NCBI GenBank assembly: GCA_963777095.1
Contig: CAVZOY010000002.1
Location: 620,001-684,000 of the forward strand
Reading direction: 5' to 3'
Source of the DNA: CAVZOY01 sp963777095
GTDB lineage: Bacteria > Actinomycetota > Actinomycetes > Mycobacteriales > Geodermatophilaceae
Length of the DNA stretch: 64,000 nucleotides
Program-made: the position numbers and the translations under genes
The notes under the pieces: model-generated
Database searches by the model: none
Told to the model about the DNA's origin: nothing
What the model saw: only the letters and a program-made list of their open reading frames with translations
In this document: piece after piece, positions 26,906-35,078 of the stretch
Layout: each line of letters opens with the position of its first letter
How positions within the stretch are numbered: position 1 is the first letter of the stretch

Positions 26906-27913
26906 GTGTCCTCGCCACTGACTGACGGCCCCGCGGGCAGCGCGGAGCCGATCGCGCCGGCGGCCCGACCCGATCGGTACCGGGGCGCGCACCGTGCGCC
27001 GCGGACCCCGGTCCGTCGGGCCCTGCTCGTCGGCGTCCTGGCAGTGGTGGTCGCCGTGGCGGCGACCCTGATGCTCGTGCGCCCCTGGGCCGACGCCGCG
27101 GGCTCCGACGACGCGGATCCCGCCCTCGCGGGGGTCGGCACCGACGTGGCCGGGTGGCTCGAGGACGAGGTTCCGGCCGACACCACCGTCGCCGCCTCCG
27201 ACGACGTCCGCGCTGCCCTGGTCACCGCCGGGGCCGGCGACCGGGTCGGCGGACCCGCCGACGGCGCCCTGGAGGTGGTCGAGGGAGAGCCTGCGGCCGA
27301 CGCTCTGGTCCTCGCGCGCTTCGAGTCCGGCGACGGCGCCGTCCTCAGCATCATCGACCCGGATCCGGGCCGCCCGACGGCCGCGGAGCTGGAGCGGCGA
27401 CAGAGCCTGGGCGCGGCCGTGCTGGCCAATCCGGTCGCCGGCGTGACCGGCCGCGCCGCCGAGCTGCTGCGCACCGGCGACGTCGACGCCCGCCTGCTGG
27501 GCCTGCTCGCGGGCCTGGTCAGCCGGATGGACGTGCACGTGGCCGACCTGCCTCCGGCGCCCGGCGAGCCGGCCGACGGCCCACCGGCCCGCCGGCTGCT
27601 GGTCGACGAGGCCGGCGGGGAGCGCCTGACACCCGGCGCCGAGGCCACGGAGGACCTCGTCGCCTTCCTCGAGGCACAGCGCCCGCCGTTCGCGCCGGAC
27701 ACCGTCGAGCCGACCGACGAGGGGCTGCTCGTGGGCTTCGACTACGTGTCGGCGCCCGACGCCGCTGGTGTCGGCCGCGACACCCTGACGGACGGTCACG
27801 GGGCGTGTCGCGAGAGACACGCCGAGGCAGGAATGCGCGCTCGTCCGGCGTCGGGTACACCGGCAGGTGAACGGCGCCTGCTGCGTCGTGGCATCGGGGG
27901 GACAGGGCGATGA
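26906..27913 (+). CDS. Single-pass membrane protein, unknown function
   Basis: Starts at GTG 26906, 65 bp after the coiled-coil gene. A basic cytoplasmic stretch of about 38 residues is followed by one membrane segment (ALLVGVLAVVVAVAATLML) and an acidic Ala/Asp/Glu-rich extracytoplasmic part of about 230 residues. I recognise no family. As written it runs to 27913, but the last ~45 residues turn abruptly Arg-rich and cross a hairpin at 27802-27823. A +1 error near 27755 would instead end it at the TGA at 27786-27788 (reading SAATP then stop), just before the hairpin. I think the shorter form is more likely. Confidence 0.6.
   Translation: MSSPLTDGPAGSAEPIAPAARPDRYRGAHRAPRTPVRRALLVGVLAVVVAVAATLMLVRPWADAAGSDDADPALAGVGTDVAGWLEDEVPADTTVAASDDVRAALVTAGAGDRVGGPADGALEVVEGEPAADALVLARFESGDGAVLSIIDPDPGRPTAAELERRQSLGAAVLANPVAGVTGRAAELLRTGDVDARLLGLLAGLVSRMDVHVADLPPAPGEPADGPPARRLLVDEAGGERLTPGAEATEDLVAFLEAQRPPFAPDTVEPTDEGLLVGFDYVSAPDAAGVGRDTLTDGHGACRERHAEAGMRARPASGTPAGERRLLRRGIGGTGR
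27802..27823. terminator. Hairpin GGCGTGTC/GACACGCC
   Basis: Perfect 8-bp stem with a 6-nt loop. It lies after the probable end of the membrane-protein gene and about 87 bp before the DUF4397 gene. It could be a terminator for the former or a regulatory hairpin for the latter. Confidence 0.45.
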
Positions 27914-28761
27914 GGCGAGTCGTGCGGACGGCGGCGGTCGCGGCGCTCGTGGCGGGCGCCGGGCTGGCCGGCGGAACCGCGCAGGCCGCCGAGACAGGCG
28001 GCAACGGGCTGTTGCGCCTGGCGCACCTCTCCCCCGACACCCCCGCGGTCGACGTGTACGTCGACTCGGTCGCCGACCCGGACGCCGGCATCGTGCTGGA
28101 CGGGGTCGGCTACGGCGCCGTCTCGGACTACCAGGACGTGCCGCCCGGCGAGTACACGGTGAGCATGCGCGAGGCGGGCGCCGAGGCGTCGACGCCGGCC
28201 GTTCTCTCCGCCACCGTCGAGATCAGCGGGGACACCGCCCGCACCGTCGCCGGCGTCGGCCTGTTCGCCGACCTGCAACTGCAGATCATCGACGACGCGC
28301 TGGACACGCCGCCGGAGGGCGAGGCACGGGTGCGGGTGCTCGCGGGCGCGGCCAATGCCGAGAGCCTCGACGTCTCGCTCGCGGACGGCACGGAGGTCGC
28401 CTCGCAGCTGGAGTTCGCCACCACCAGCGACTACGTCGACGTCCCGGCCGGCGCCACCGGTCTCCAGGTCGCCGCCGAGGGCGGCGACCCCACCGAGCTG
28501 CCGGTGGACCTGGACGCCGGCGCGGTCTACAGCCTGGTGGTGCTGGACGACGCCGACGGCCTGACGGTGCAGCCGGTGCTCGACTCCGCCGGCTCCGGGG
28601 TGGTGCCGCAGGGCGGCGTGGAGACCGGCGCGGGCGGAACGGCGGACCCCGGTTCGCTCGGTCTGTTCGCACTCGGCGCCGGCGCCGCTGCGGTGGGCGC
28701 CGGGGCGCTCGCCCTTCGGGGCGGCCGCAGCCGACACCGGCCGGGCATCCACCGCAGGTGA
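27910..28761 (+). CDS. Exported DUF4397 protein with C-terminal anchor
   Basis: 283 residues. The signal peptide is MRRVVRTAAVAALVAGAGLAGGTAQAAE. One or two DUF4397 beta-sandwich units follow, beginning LLRLAHLSPDTPAVDVYVDSV and RVRVLAGAANAESLDVSLADG. The C-terminus is a Gly/Ala hydrophobic segment (LGLFALGAGAAAVGAGALAL) plus a basic tail (RGGRSRHRPGIHRR), shaped like a sortase sorting signal. A clear LPXTG is missing; the residues before it read GGTADPGS. It overlaps the downstream sortase gene by four bases (GTGA). Probably a cell-envelope protein whose anchoring involves that sortase. Confidence 0.82.
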   Translation: MRRVVRTAAVAALVAGAGLAGGTAQAAETGGNGLLRLAHLSPDTPAVDVYVDSVADPDAGIVLDGVGYGAVSDYQDVPPGEYTVSMREAGAEASTPAVLSATVEISGDTARTVAGVGLFADLQLQIIDDALDTPPEGEARVRVLAGAANAESLDVSLADGTEVASQLEFATTSDYVDVPAGATGLQVAAEGGDPTELPVDLDAGAVYSLVVLDDADGLTVQPVLDSAGSGVVPQGGVETGAGGTADPGSLGLFALGAGAAAVGAGALALRGGRSRHRPGIHRR

Positions 28762-29418
28762 CCGCGCCGCATCCGGCGGGACGGCACCGGAGCGGCCGAC
28801 ACCATGCCGGTCGCGGACGACGGCGGCTGGTCCTCGGTCTCCTCGTCGCGGTTGCCGCCGGGGTCGTCGGGGTGCTCGCGGTGGTGCCGCCCTCCCCCGC
28901 CCCTGCCGCGTCCTCCACCGCGGCGTCGGGAATCCCCGTGCCTGTGTCGTTGCGGGGCGACACCGGTTCCGAGGCCGCGGCGCCGACGCGCGTGCGGGTG
29001 CCGCGGATCGACGTCGACAGCGGTCTCGTCCGGCTCGACGTGGACGACGACGGCGTCCTGGTGCCGCCCGAGGAGTTCGCGCGGGCGGGCTGGTTCAGCC
29101 GCGGTCCCGCACCGGGCGAGACCGGCCCGGCGGTGATCGCCGGGCACGTCGACTCCTCGGACGGGCCCGGCGGTGTTCTTCCGGCTGGCCGACCTGGAGG
29201 ACGGCGACGACGTGCTCGTCGACCGGGCGGACGGCACGACGGCGCGGTTCACCGTGACCTCGATCGACCGCTACGCCAAGGACGAGTTCCCGACCGAGCA
29301 GGTCTACGGCCCCACCCCGCGGGCCGAGCTCCGGTTGATCACCTGCGGTGGCGAGTTCGATGCCGCCGCCCGCAGCTACCGCGACAACGTCGTCGTCAGC
29401 GCCGTGCTCGCCGGCTGA
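28758..29418 (+). CDS. Class F-type sortase
   Basis: About 219 residues after one +1 correction near 29171. Basic N-terminus, one membrane segment (LVLGLLVAVAAGVVGVLAVV), an Ala/Ser linker, then the sortase barrel: RVRVPRIDVDSGLV, the catalytic-His region VIAGHVDSS, the catalytic-Cys region LRLITCGGEFD and the Arg region ARSYRDNVVVSAVLAG. All three catalytic residues are present. The GTG start at 28758 overlaps the DUF4397 stop (GTGA), so the pair is translationally coupled. Sortase next to a DUF4397 protein recurs in actinobacteria; the pairing implies the neighbour is a substrate or partner. Confidence 0.87.
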
Positions 29419-29424
29419 CCGGCG

Positions 29425-29478
29425 GCCGAGACCCGGCGGCGGACACGTTCCCGCGGGAACGCGCGCAAGGGTCTCGGC
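29425..29478. terminator. Compound hairpin after the sortase gene
   Basis: Outer 10-bp stem GCCGAGACCC/GGGTCTCGGC encloses a perfect 16-bp palindrome CGTTCCCGCGGGAACG at 29446-29461. It starts 7 bp after the sortase stop and is well placed as its terminator. The half-sequence ACGTTCCCGCGG recurs at 29485-29496. Confidence 0.65.
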
Positions 29479-29530
29479 TTGTCGACGTTCCCGCGGAGAC
29501 GTCGTCGGCTCCCGCCTGACCTCAATCGCG

Positions 29531-29560
29531 TTGCGTCGCGGTTCCCGAGCGCCCTAGCGT
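29531..29560 (+). promoter_or_regulatory. Sigma70-like promoter of the VOC gene
   Basis: TTGCGT, an 18-bp spacer, then TAGCGT. The predicted transcript starts only a few bases before the ATG at 29571, so the mRNA would be nearly leaderless. Confidence 0.5.
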
Positions 29561-29570
29561 CGCTCTCCTG

Positions 29571-30290
29571 ATGCCTGTCCACCTCCTCGCTCTCACGTTC
29601 GATGCGAACGACCCGCGCCGTCTCGCACGCTTCTGGGCCGGCGTGCTGGGCTGGGAGGCGGCCGACGAGTCGCCCGACGGCATCACGCTCCTGCCGAGCG
29701 ACGACACCGGGTTCCGGCTCCGGTTCCTACCGACCCAGGAGCCGAAGGTCGGCCAGAACCGGATGCACTTCGACCTGACGAGCACCTCCCTCGAGGACCA
29801 GCAGCAGACGGTGGCAAGGGCGCTCGAACTCGGCGCCCGGCACATCGACGTCGGCCAGGGCCCGGACGCGGCTCATGTGGTGCTCGCCGACCCCGAGGGC
29901 AACGAGTTCTGCGTCATCGAGCCGGGCAACAACTTCCTCGCCGACTGCGGATTCGTCGGGGCGCTCGCGTGCGACGGATCGCAGGAGGTCGGGTACTTCT
30001 GGAGCGAGGCGCTGGGCTGGCCGCTGGTCTGGGACCAGGACCAGGAGACCGCGATCCGCTCGCCGCACGGCGGCCCGAAGATCACGTGGGGCGGTCCGCC
30101 CGTGGCGCCGCAGACGGGGAAGAACCGGCTGCACTTCGATGTGGCGCCACCTGCCGGCGGTGATCAGCAGGCGGAGGTCGAGCGCCTCGTATCCCTCGGG
30201 GCGACCCGGCTCGACATCGGCCAGGGCGACGTCAGCTGGGTGACGATGGCCGATCCCGACGGCAACGAGTTCTGTGTGCTGCCCCGTTGA
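29571..30290 (+). CDS. Two-domain VOC (glyoxalase-like) protein
   Basis: 239 residues made of two vicinal-oxygen-chelate modules. The first runs HLLALTFDANDPRRLARFWAGVLGW to DPEGNEFCVIEPGNN; the second is a repeat with EVGYFWSEALGWPL to DPDGNEFCVLPR. The signature DPxGNEFCV ends both halves, which are an internal duplication. Members include glyoxalase/bleomycin-resistance-like and dioxygenase-like proteins, and most are uncharacterised; the substrate is unknown. It stands alone with its own promoter and a downstream hairpin. Confidence 0.87.
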   Translation: MPVHLLALTFDANDPRRLARFWAGVLGWEAADESPDGITLLPSDDTGFRLRFLPTQEPKVGQNRMHFDLTSTSLEDQQQTVARALELGARHIDVGQGPDAAHVVLADPEGNEFCVIEPGNNFLADCGFVGALACDGSQEVGYFWSEALGWPLVWDQDQETAIRSPHGGPKITWGGPPVAPQTGKNRLHFDVAPPAGGDQQAEVERLVSLGATRLDIGQGDVSWVTMADPDGNEFCVLPR

Positions 30291-30299
30291 TCAAAGCTC

Positions 30300-30320
30300 C
30301 GCGCCCATGTCCGGGGCGCG
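30300..30320. terminator. Hairpin after the VOC gene
   Basis: CGCGCCC/GGGGCGCG-type stem of 7 bp with a 7-nt loop, 9 bp after the VOC stop. The rest of the 211-bp gap to 30501 holds no gene I can support. Confidence 0.55.
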
Positions 30321-30501
30321 CACGGCGATCCAGATGGTGTCCCTGAACGGCCCATTCAGGACAGACTCACAGGTGCACGACGCTCCCCAGTGGTGCCGGG
30401 CCCTCCACGGCCTCGGGGACGTACCTGCCGAACAGCCTCAGCGGCTCGGTCTCCCATATTTCAGACGGTTCTGCCGCCTTCGCCGGGCGTAAGGTGCAGC
30501 G

Positions 30502-31059
30502 ATGCCCCGGCAGTCGACGGACTACGAACGGGGACTGGAGGCGCTCCGAAGTGCTGCCAGCGCTCTGGATGCAGCGAACCTGGAGCATTGGTTTCTCGGC
30601 GGCTGGGCCGTCGACCTGTGGGTCGGTCGACTGACCCGCCCGCACGACGACATCGATGTCCTCGTCTGGCGACACGACGAGACACGCGTGCACGACGCCC
30701 TCCGGACGGCAGGCTGGGTGCACACGCCGACTCCCGAGGACTTGGTGGGCACCAATTACGCGCGCGACGGGTACGACCTCCAGGTCACGTTCGCGGTGCC
30801 GGGCGGCGAGGGCGGCATGGTGGTACCCGTGCCGGACCAGCCGATCGTGCTGTCGGCGGGTCCGTTGGCTTTCGCGCGTCGGGACCTGGGCGAGGTGTCG
30901 GTGAGGGTCCTGACCTTGGAGATGCTGCTCGCTCTCAAGAGCACCCCGCGTCCCGACGAGGCGGGGGGTGCGAAGGACCGCGCGGACCTAGCGGCCCTGC
31001 GAGCGGTCGCAGATGGCTCGCCGCGGGCCGAGGCACGTCGGACCAGAGGCGGCGGCTAG
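30502..31059 (+). CDS. Nucleotidyltransferase, aminoglycoside/lincosamide-type fold
   Basis: 185 residues. The motif FLGGWAVDLWVGRLTRPHDD then IDVLVW matches the GGWAxD...RxHxDxD catalytic core of AadB/LinB-like adenylyltransferases, with the metal-binding Asp pair present. Such proteins adenylylate aminoglycosides or lincosamides, but chromosomal homologues in soil actinobacteria are common and mostly untested, so I do not claim resistance. TAAGGT at 30490-30495 lies about 6 bp before the ATG, suggesting a leaderless transcript. The last ~20 residues are Arg/Gly-rich and atypical. The 224 bp after it contain only a short hairpin (TGTCCCT at 31211 with AGGGACA at 31230). Confidence 0.78.
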   Translation: MPRQSTDYERGLEALRSAASALDAANLEHWFLGGWAVDLWVGRLTRPHDDIDVLVWRHDETRVHDALRTAGWVHTPTPEDLVGTNYARDGYDLQVTFAVPGGEGGMVVPVPDQPIVLSAGPLAFARRDLGEVSVRVLTLEMLLALKSTPRPDEAGGAKDRADLAALRAVADGSPRAEARRTRGGG

Positions 31060-31283
31060 CCGCAGCGCACGAGACTTCGCAGGTCGGGGCCGCCGACGCC
31101 GTCACGCCCTTCTTTGACCGCGTTCCTCGCGTCGTCCCTCTCGCTCCGCGCCGGCGAGGCAGACGCCATGGGATCGCCGTGCCCTGCCGCGTGAACGTCA
31201 GCCCACCCGGTGTCCCTAAGGCCGCCTACAGGGACAGGCAAGGCGTTTCCGTCTCTTCCATCCGGGGTTGACCGCCCCGAACG

Positions 31284-31598
31284 TCAGCGCCGCCGACTGC
31301 GGGCCCGCCAGCAGGTGGTGTGCCAGTGCCGGCGCAGGTCGGCCGCCGAGTCCGTGTCCCAGGGCTCGAGGTCGGAGTCGCGGGCGTAGGCCGGCCAGGT
31401 GACCACGTGCGGCGTCCCCGGCCGGATCTCCTGGTCGCAGCCGGGGCAGCGGTAGGTCTTCAGGCCGCCGGCGGACGCACCCATGACCGAGCGGACCACC
31501 CAATCGCCGTCCACAGCCTCCTCGACCTGCTCCCGCCGCGGACCGGGCGTCGCGGACCCTCTGCGGGCCGGTGGGGCGCCGCGCCGTCTCCGGGGCAC
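31284..31598 (-). CDS. Small zinc-ribbon protein
   Basis: 104 residues with an Arg-rich N-terminus, a central KTYRCPGCDQEIRPGTPHVV and a C-terminal RRHWHTTCW: a CxxC plus HxxC set typical of a treble-clef or zinc-ribbon site. Similar actinobacterial proteins are often labelled ATP/GTP-binding protein without evidence; the function is unknown. The GTG start at 31598 lies 7 bp after the stop of the hydroxyacyl-CoA dehydrogenase gene on the same strand, so the two are probably co-transcribed. Confidence 0.75.
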   Translation of the reverse strand: MPRRRRGAPPARRGSATPGPRREQVEEAVDGDWVVRSVMGASAGGLKTYRCPGCDQEIRPGTPHVVTWPAYARDSDLEPWDTDSAADLRRHWHTTCWRARSRRR

Positions 31599-31605
31599 GC
31601 GGAGC

Positions 31606-33387
31606 TCAGGCGTTCGCGTAGTCGCGGAAGCCGCGGCCGGTCTTGCGGCCCAGGTACCCCGCAGTCACGAGGTGCTCGAGCAGCGGCGCCGGCGCGAAGC
31701 CGGGCTCGCGGAACTCGACGTACAGCTCCCGCTCGATGGCCAGCGACACGTCCAGACCGACGACGTCCAGGAGCTCGAACGGGCCCATCGGGTAGCCGCA
31801 ACCGACCTTCATGGCCGCGTCGATGTCGTCGGCGGTCGCGTAGTGCGCCTCGAGCATCCTGACCGCGTCGTTGAGGTACGGGAACAGCAGCGCATTGACG
31901 ATGAACCCGGCCCGGTCGGTGCAGCTGACCGCGTGCTTGCCGAGCTGAGCGCACACGGCGTGCGCGGTCGCGGCGACGTCCGGGGCGGTCGAGATGGTGG
32001 AGACCACCTCGACGAGCTTCATGACCTGCGCGGGGTTGAAGAAGTGCATGCCCACGACGTCGGTCGGCCGGCCGCTCGCCTTGGCGCACTCGATCACCGG
32101 CAGGCTGGACGTGGTCGTGGCCAGGACGGCGCCGGGCTTGGCGATCTCGCCGAGGTTGGCGAACAGCGCCTCCTTGACCGGCAGCGACTCGACGACGGCC
32201 TCGACGATCAGGTCACGGTCGGCGAGGTCGTCCAGCGACGTGCTGCCGTGCACCCGCGCGAGGACGGCGTCGCGCTCGGCCTCCTCGAGCCGGCCGCGCT
32301 GCACCTGCTTCTCCAGCGACTTCGCGAGCGCCTTCTGGACGGCGTCGACCTTCTCCGCGCCCCGAGCGACGAAGCGGACGTCGTAGCCGCCCTTGGCGAC
32401 CACCTCGACGATGCCGGTGGCCATGGTTCCGGAGCCGACGACACCGACGGTGCGCACGACGCGGGCGCCCTCGGCGGCACCGCCGGCGGCCGGTGTCTGC
32501 GCGTCGGCGACCACCTCGGCCGAGTCGCGCTCGGCGTAGGTGTAGAAGCCGCGGCCGGACTTCCGACCGAGCAGGCCGGCGGTCATCATCTGCTTGATGA
32601 TCGGGCTGGGCGCGTGCAGCCGGTTGCGCGACTGCTTGTACATCGTGTCGAGGATCTCGTAGGCGGTGTCGATGCCGATGAGGTCCATCAGGGCCAACGG
32701 GCCCATGGGCAGGCCGCAGCCCAGCCGCATCGCGGCGTCGATGTCCTCGCGGCTGGCGTAGCGGTTCTCGAACAACGCCACCGCGTGGTTGAGATAGCCG
32801 AACAGCAGGGCGTTGGCGATGAAGCCCGCCTTGTCGCCGATGGTGACGTCGACCTTGCCGAGCCGGGCGGCCAGCGCCTCGACGTCCTCGACCACCGACG
32901 GCTCGGTGACGACGGTGCGCACGACCTCGACCAGCTTCATGACCGGCGCCGGGTTGAAGAAGTGCATCCCGATGACCTTGCTGGGCCGGCCGGTGGCCAC
33001 CGACAGCTCGGTCACCGACAGGCTGGAGGTGTTGGTCGCGAGGATGGTGTCCGGCGGGCAGATCTTGTCCAGCTGCGAGAAGACGTCGGTCTTGAGCTCC
33101 ATGCGCTCGGGCACGGCCTCGACGACCAGCTCGGCCTCGGCCAGGTCCTCCATCGACGTGCTGAACCTGATCCGCTCGAAGATCGCGTCACGGTCTGCCG
33201 GGTCCAGCTTGCCGCGCTTCACCGCCCGGTCGGTGGAGTGCTCGAGGTGGCCCCGGCCGCGCGCGAGGGCCTCGTCGTTCACCTCGACCGCCGTCACGGA
33301 CAGCCCCGCGCGGGCGAACACCTCGGCGATCCCGGCGCCCATGGTGCCCAGACCCACGACCCCGACCTCGGACAGTTCTCTGGCCAC
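31606..33387 (-). CDS. Tandem-fused 3-hydroxyacyl-CoA dehydrogenase
   Basis: 593 residues containing two complete 3-hydroxybutyryl-CoA dehydrogenase units. Unit 1 (about 1-290) has VGVVGLGTMGAGIAEVFARA, ATNTSSLSVTEL, GMHFFNPAPVMKLVEVV and GYLNHAVALFENRYAS. Unit 2 (about 310-593) has VGVVGSGTMATGIVEVV, ATTTSSLPVIE, GMHFFNPAQVMKLVEVV and LGRKTGRGFRDYANA. Each keeps the NAD-binding glycines, the HFFNP catalytic His region and the C-terminal dimerisation helices, so the protein could form an internal dimer. It reduces acetoacetyl-CoA or oxidises 3-hydroxyacyl-CoA, supplying the crotonyl-CoA route to Ccr. GTG start at 33387 after GGGAGGAGT; a palindromic operator sits 64 bp upstream. Confidence 0.92.
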   Translation of the reverse strand: MARELSEVGVVGLGTMGAGIAEVFARAGLSVTAVEVNDEALARGRGHLEHSTDRAVKRGKLDPADRDAIFERIRFSTSMEDLAEAELVVEAVPERMELKTDVFSQLDKICPPDTILATNTSSLSVTELSVATGRPSKVIGMHFFNPAPVMKLVEVVRTVVTEPSVVEDVEALAARLGKVDVTIGDKAGFIANALLFGYLNHAVALFENRYASREDIDAAMRLGCGLPMGPLALMDLIGIDTAYEILDTMYKQSRNRLHAPSPIIKQMMTAGLLGRKSGRGFYTYAERDSAEVVADAQTPAAGGAAEGARVVRTVGVVGSGTMATGIVEVVAKGGYDVRFVARGAEKVDAVQKALAKSLEKQVQRGRLEEAERDAVLARVHGSTSLDDLADRDLIVEAVVESLPVKEALFANLGEIAKPGAVLATTTSSLPVIECAKASGRPTDVVGMHFFNPAQVMKLVEVVSTISTAPDVAATAHAVCAQLGKHAVSCTDRAGFIVNALLFPYLNDAVRMLEAHYATADDIDAAMKVGCGYPMGPFELLDVVGLDVSLAIERELYVEFREPGFAPAPLLEHLVTAGYLGRKTGRGFRDYANA

Positions 33388-33450
33388 GCTGCCACTCCTC
33401 CCGATCCGTTCGGGCAGTCTCTCACCCTCGGCGGGCGCGCAGCGCGTCGG

Positions 33451-33466
33451 GTTACTGACCGGTAAC
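33451..33466. promoter_or_regulatory. Candidate operator upstream of hydroxyacyl-CoA dehydrogenase
   Basis: GTTACTGACCGGTAAC, the best-preserved of three related palindromes (24237, 33451, 38029). It lies between the stop of the DUF5995 gene (33472) and the dehydrogenase start (33387). Confidence 0.7.
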
Positions 33467-33471
33467 CAGTC

Positions 33472-34236
33472 TCAGAGACCGAGCGCGTTGTCGAGATGCC
33501 GCACGGCGTCGCCCACCTCCGTGCGCTCGGCAAAGCGGACCACCTGCAGTGCTGCGGGGGCCGGGAACGGCGGCGCGAGCACGAGGCGCCCGAGCCCGTA
33601 GGTGTAGCGGTCCAGCATCCGGACCGTCGCCCGTCGCGCCTCTGCGGACTGACCCGCGAGCGTGACAGCGGCCTCCCACGCCTCGGCCCGAGCCCGCCCG
33701 AGGCCGAAGCCGAGGATCTGCTCGTCGATCCGGCCGAGGACGACGTCCAGCTTGTCGAACAGCGGGGACAGCTCGCCGAGAGCGCCCTGGAGTCGGCAGA
33801 GGACGTCGACGAGCACCTCGTTGATCCGGTCGAAGTCGGCCTCCAGGGAACCGATCCTCTCGCCCGGCGCCGTCTCGGCCGCGGCGACCGCGAGGTCGAG
33901 GTTGATGTGCGCGTTGATCCCGAGCACGAGGTGCTGCACGAGCACCGGGCCGTCGTCCTCGGTGGCCCCGAAGGCCAGCCGCCAGCTGCGGCCGGGGTCG
34001 CGACCGGCCCGCCAGGCGCGCAGCGCGGCGAGGTACCGCCCGGCGAAGACCGCGTCGAACCGGCTCAGCCGCTCGCGATCGTCGAACCGCCCCTCGCGCG
34101 CGCTCTGAGCCACGGCGGCGGTCACCTGCCGGTAGACGCTGGCGAAGAGCCCGACGCGGTCGGAGGCGGCGGCCGCCTCGTCCACGACGACGCGCAGCGC
34201 CGCCACAACCTCCTCGATGGTGCGTGGCCGGCTCAT
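33472..34236 (-). CDS. DUF5995 family protein
   Basis: 254 residues starting MSRPRTIEEVVAALRVVVDE. An all-helical protein with the conserved stretch HLVLGINAHINLDLAVAAAE, which is characteristic of the DUF5995 family. No signal peptide or membrane segment is seen. The function is unknown. Same strand as nucS, 47 bp downstream of it. Confidence 0.75.
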   Translation of the reverse strand: MSRPRTIEEVVAALRVVVDEAAAASDRVGLFASVYRQVTAAVAQSAREGRFDDRERLSRFDAVFAGRYLAALRAWRAGRDPGRSWRLAFGATEDDGPVLVQHLVLGINAHINLDLAVAAAETAPGERIGSLEADFDRINEVLVDVLCRLQGALGELSPLFDKLDVVLGRIDEQILGFGLGRARAEAWEAAVTLAGQSAEARRATVRMLDRYTYGLGRLVLAPPFPAPAALQVVRFAERTEVGDAVRHLDNALGL

Positions 34237-34283
34237 GCACCCACCCTGGCGGAACCGGGGTTCCCGGGGTGTGGTCCGCGTCC

Positions 34284-34956
34284 TCAGAAGAGGCGCTGGG
34301 TCGGGTCGTCGGTGCCCTTGAGGACGGCGTAGTCGACGGTGCAGCAGTCGATGCCGCGGTCGGTGGCCAGCACCCGGGCCTGCGGCTTGATCTCCTGCGC
34401 GGCGAAGACCCCGCGCACCGGCGCGAGCAGCGGATCGCGGTTGAGCAGCTCGAGGTAGCGGGTCAGCTGCTCGACGCCGTCGATCTCGCCACGCCGCTTG
34501 ATCTCCACCGCGACCGTCGTCCCCTGCGGCGTCGCGGCAGAGCAGGTCGACCGGGCCGATCGCGGTCGGGTACTCGCGGCGCACCAGCGACCACCCGGCG
34601 CCGAGCGTCTCGACGTGCAGCGCGAGCAGCCGCTGCAGCTCGGCCTCGACGCCGTCCTTCTGCAGGCCGGGGTCGACGCCCAGCTGGTGCGAGGAGTCGT
34701 GCTCGACCGACTCGATCGTGATGATCAGCTGCTCGCCGGCCTTGTTGGTCACCGTCCAGGTGCCGCTGCCGTCGGCGAGCTCCTCCTTGAGCGTGCACGG
34801 CGGGCTCATCCAGTTCAGCGGCTTGTAGGCGCGGTCGTCGGCGTGGATCGACACCGAGCCGTCGGCCTTGACCAGCAGCAGCCGGGGAGCCATGGGGAGG
34901 TGGGCGGTCAGCCGCCCGATGTAGTCGACCGAGCAACGGGCGATGACCAGGCGCAC
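34284..34956 (-). CDS. nucS: Mismatch-specific endonuclease NucS
   Basis: About 223 residues after one +1 correction near 34527, the same length as mycobacterial NucS. The N-terminal dimer/DNA-binding domain starts MRLVIARCSVDYIGRLTAHL and includes KPLNWMSPP. The C-terminal nuclease domain has GPVDLLCRD, VAVEIKRRGEIDGVEQLTRY and ARVLATDRGI; the Asp, Glu and Lys of the PD-(D/E)XK site are present. NucS performs non-canonical mismatch repair in actinobacteria that lack MutS/MutL, so damage to it would raise mutation rate. The break is most likely an error. GTG start at 34956; divergent from the lipoprotein gene. Confidence 0.92.
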
Positions 34957-35078
34957 GCCCGCCGACGCTACCGGGCGGCGTCGCCGGGCCTCGGCCGCGG
35001 TCCGATCCCGGGTGTCGATCCGGTGTCGATGGATCGCTCGATGGAACCCTGTGCCCGGTGTCGACCGTCGTCCGGAGC

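Noticed and set aside
29571..31059. Mobile genetic island carrying resistance
   Set aside because: No transposase, integrase, direct repeats or tRNA target were found; only single-gene units with their own hairpins.
31060..31283. Gene remnant or tRNA in the gap after the nucleotidyltransferase
   Set aside because: No cloverleaf or conserved frame; only a 7-bp hairpin at 31211-31236 was found.
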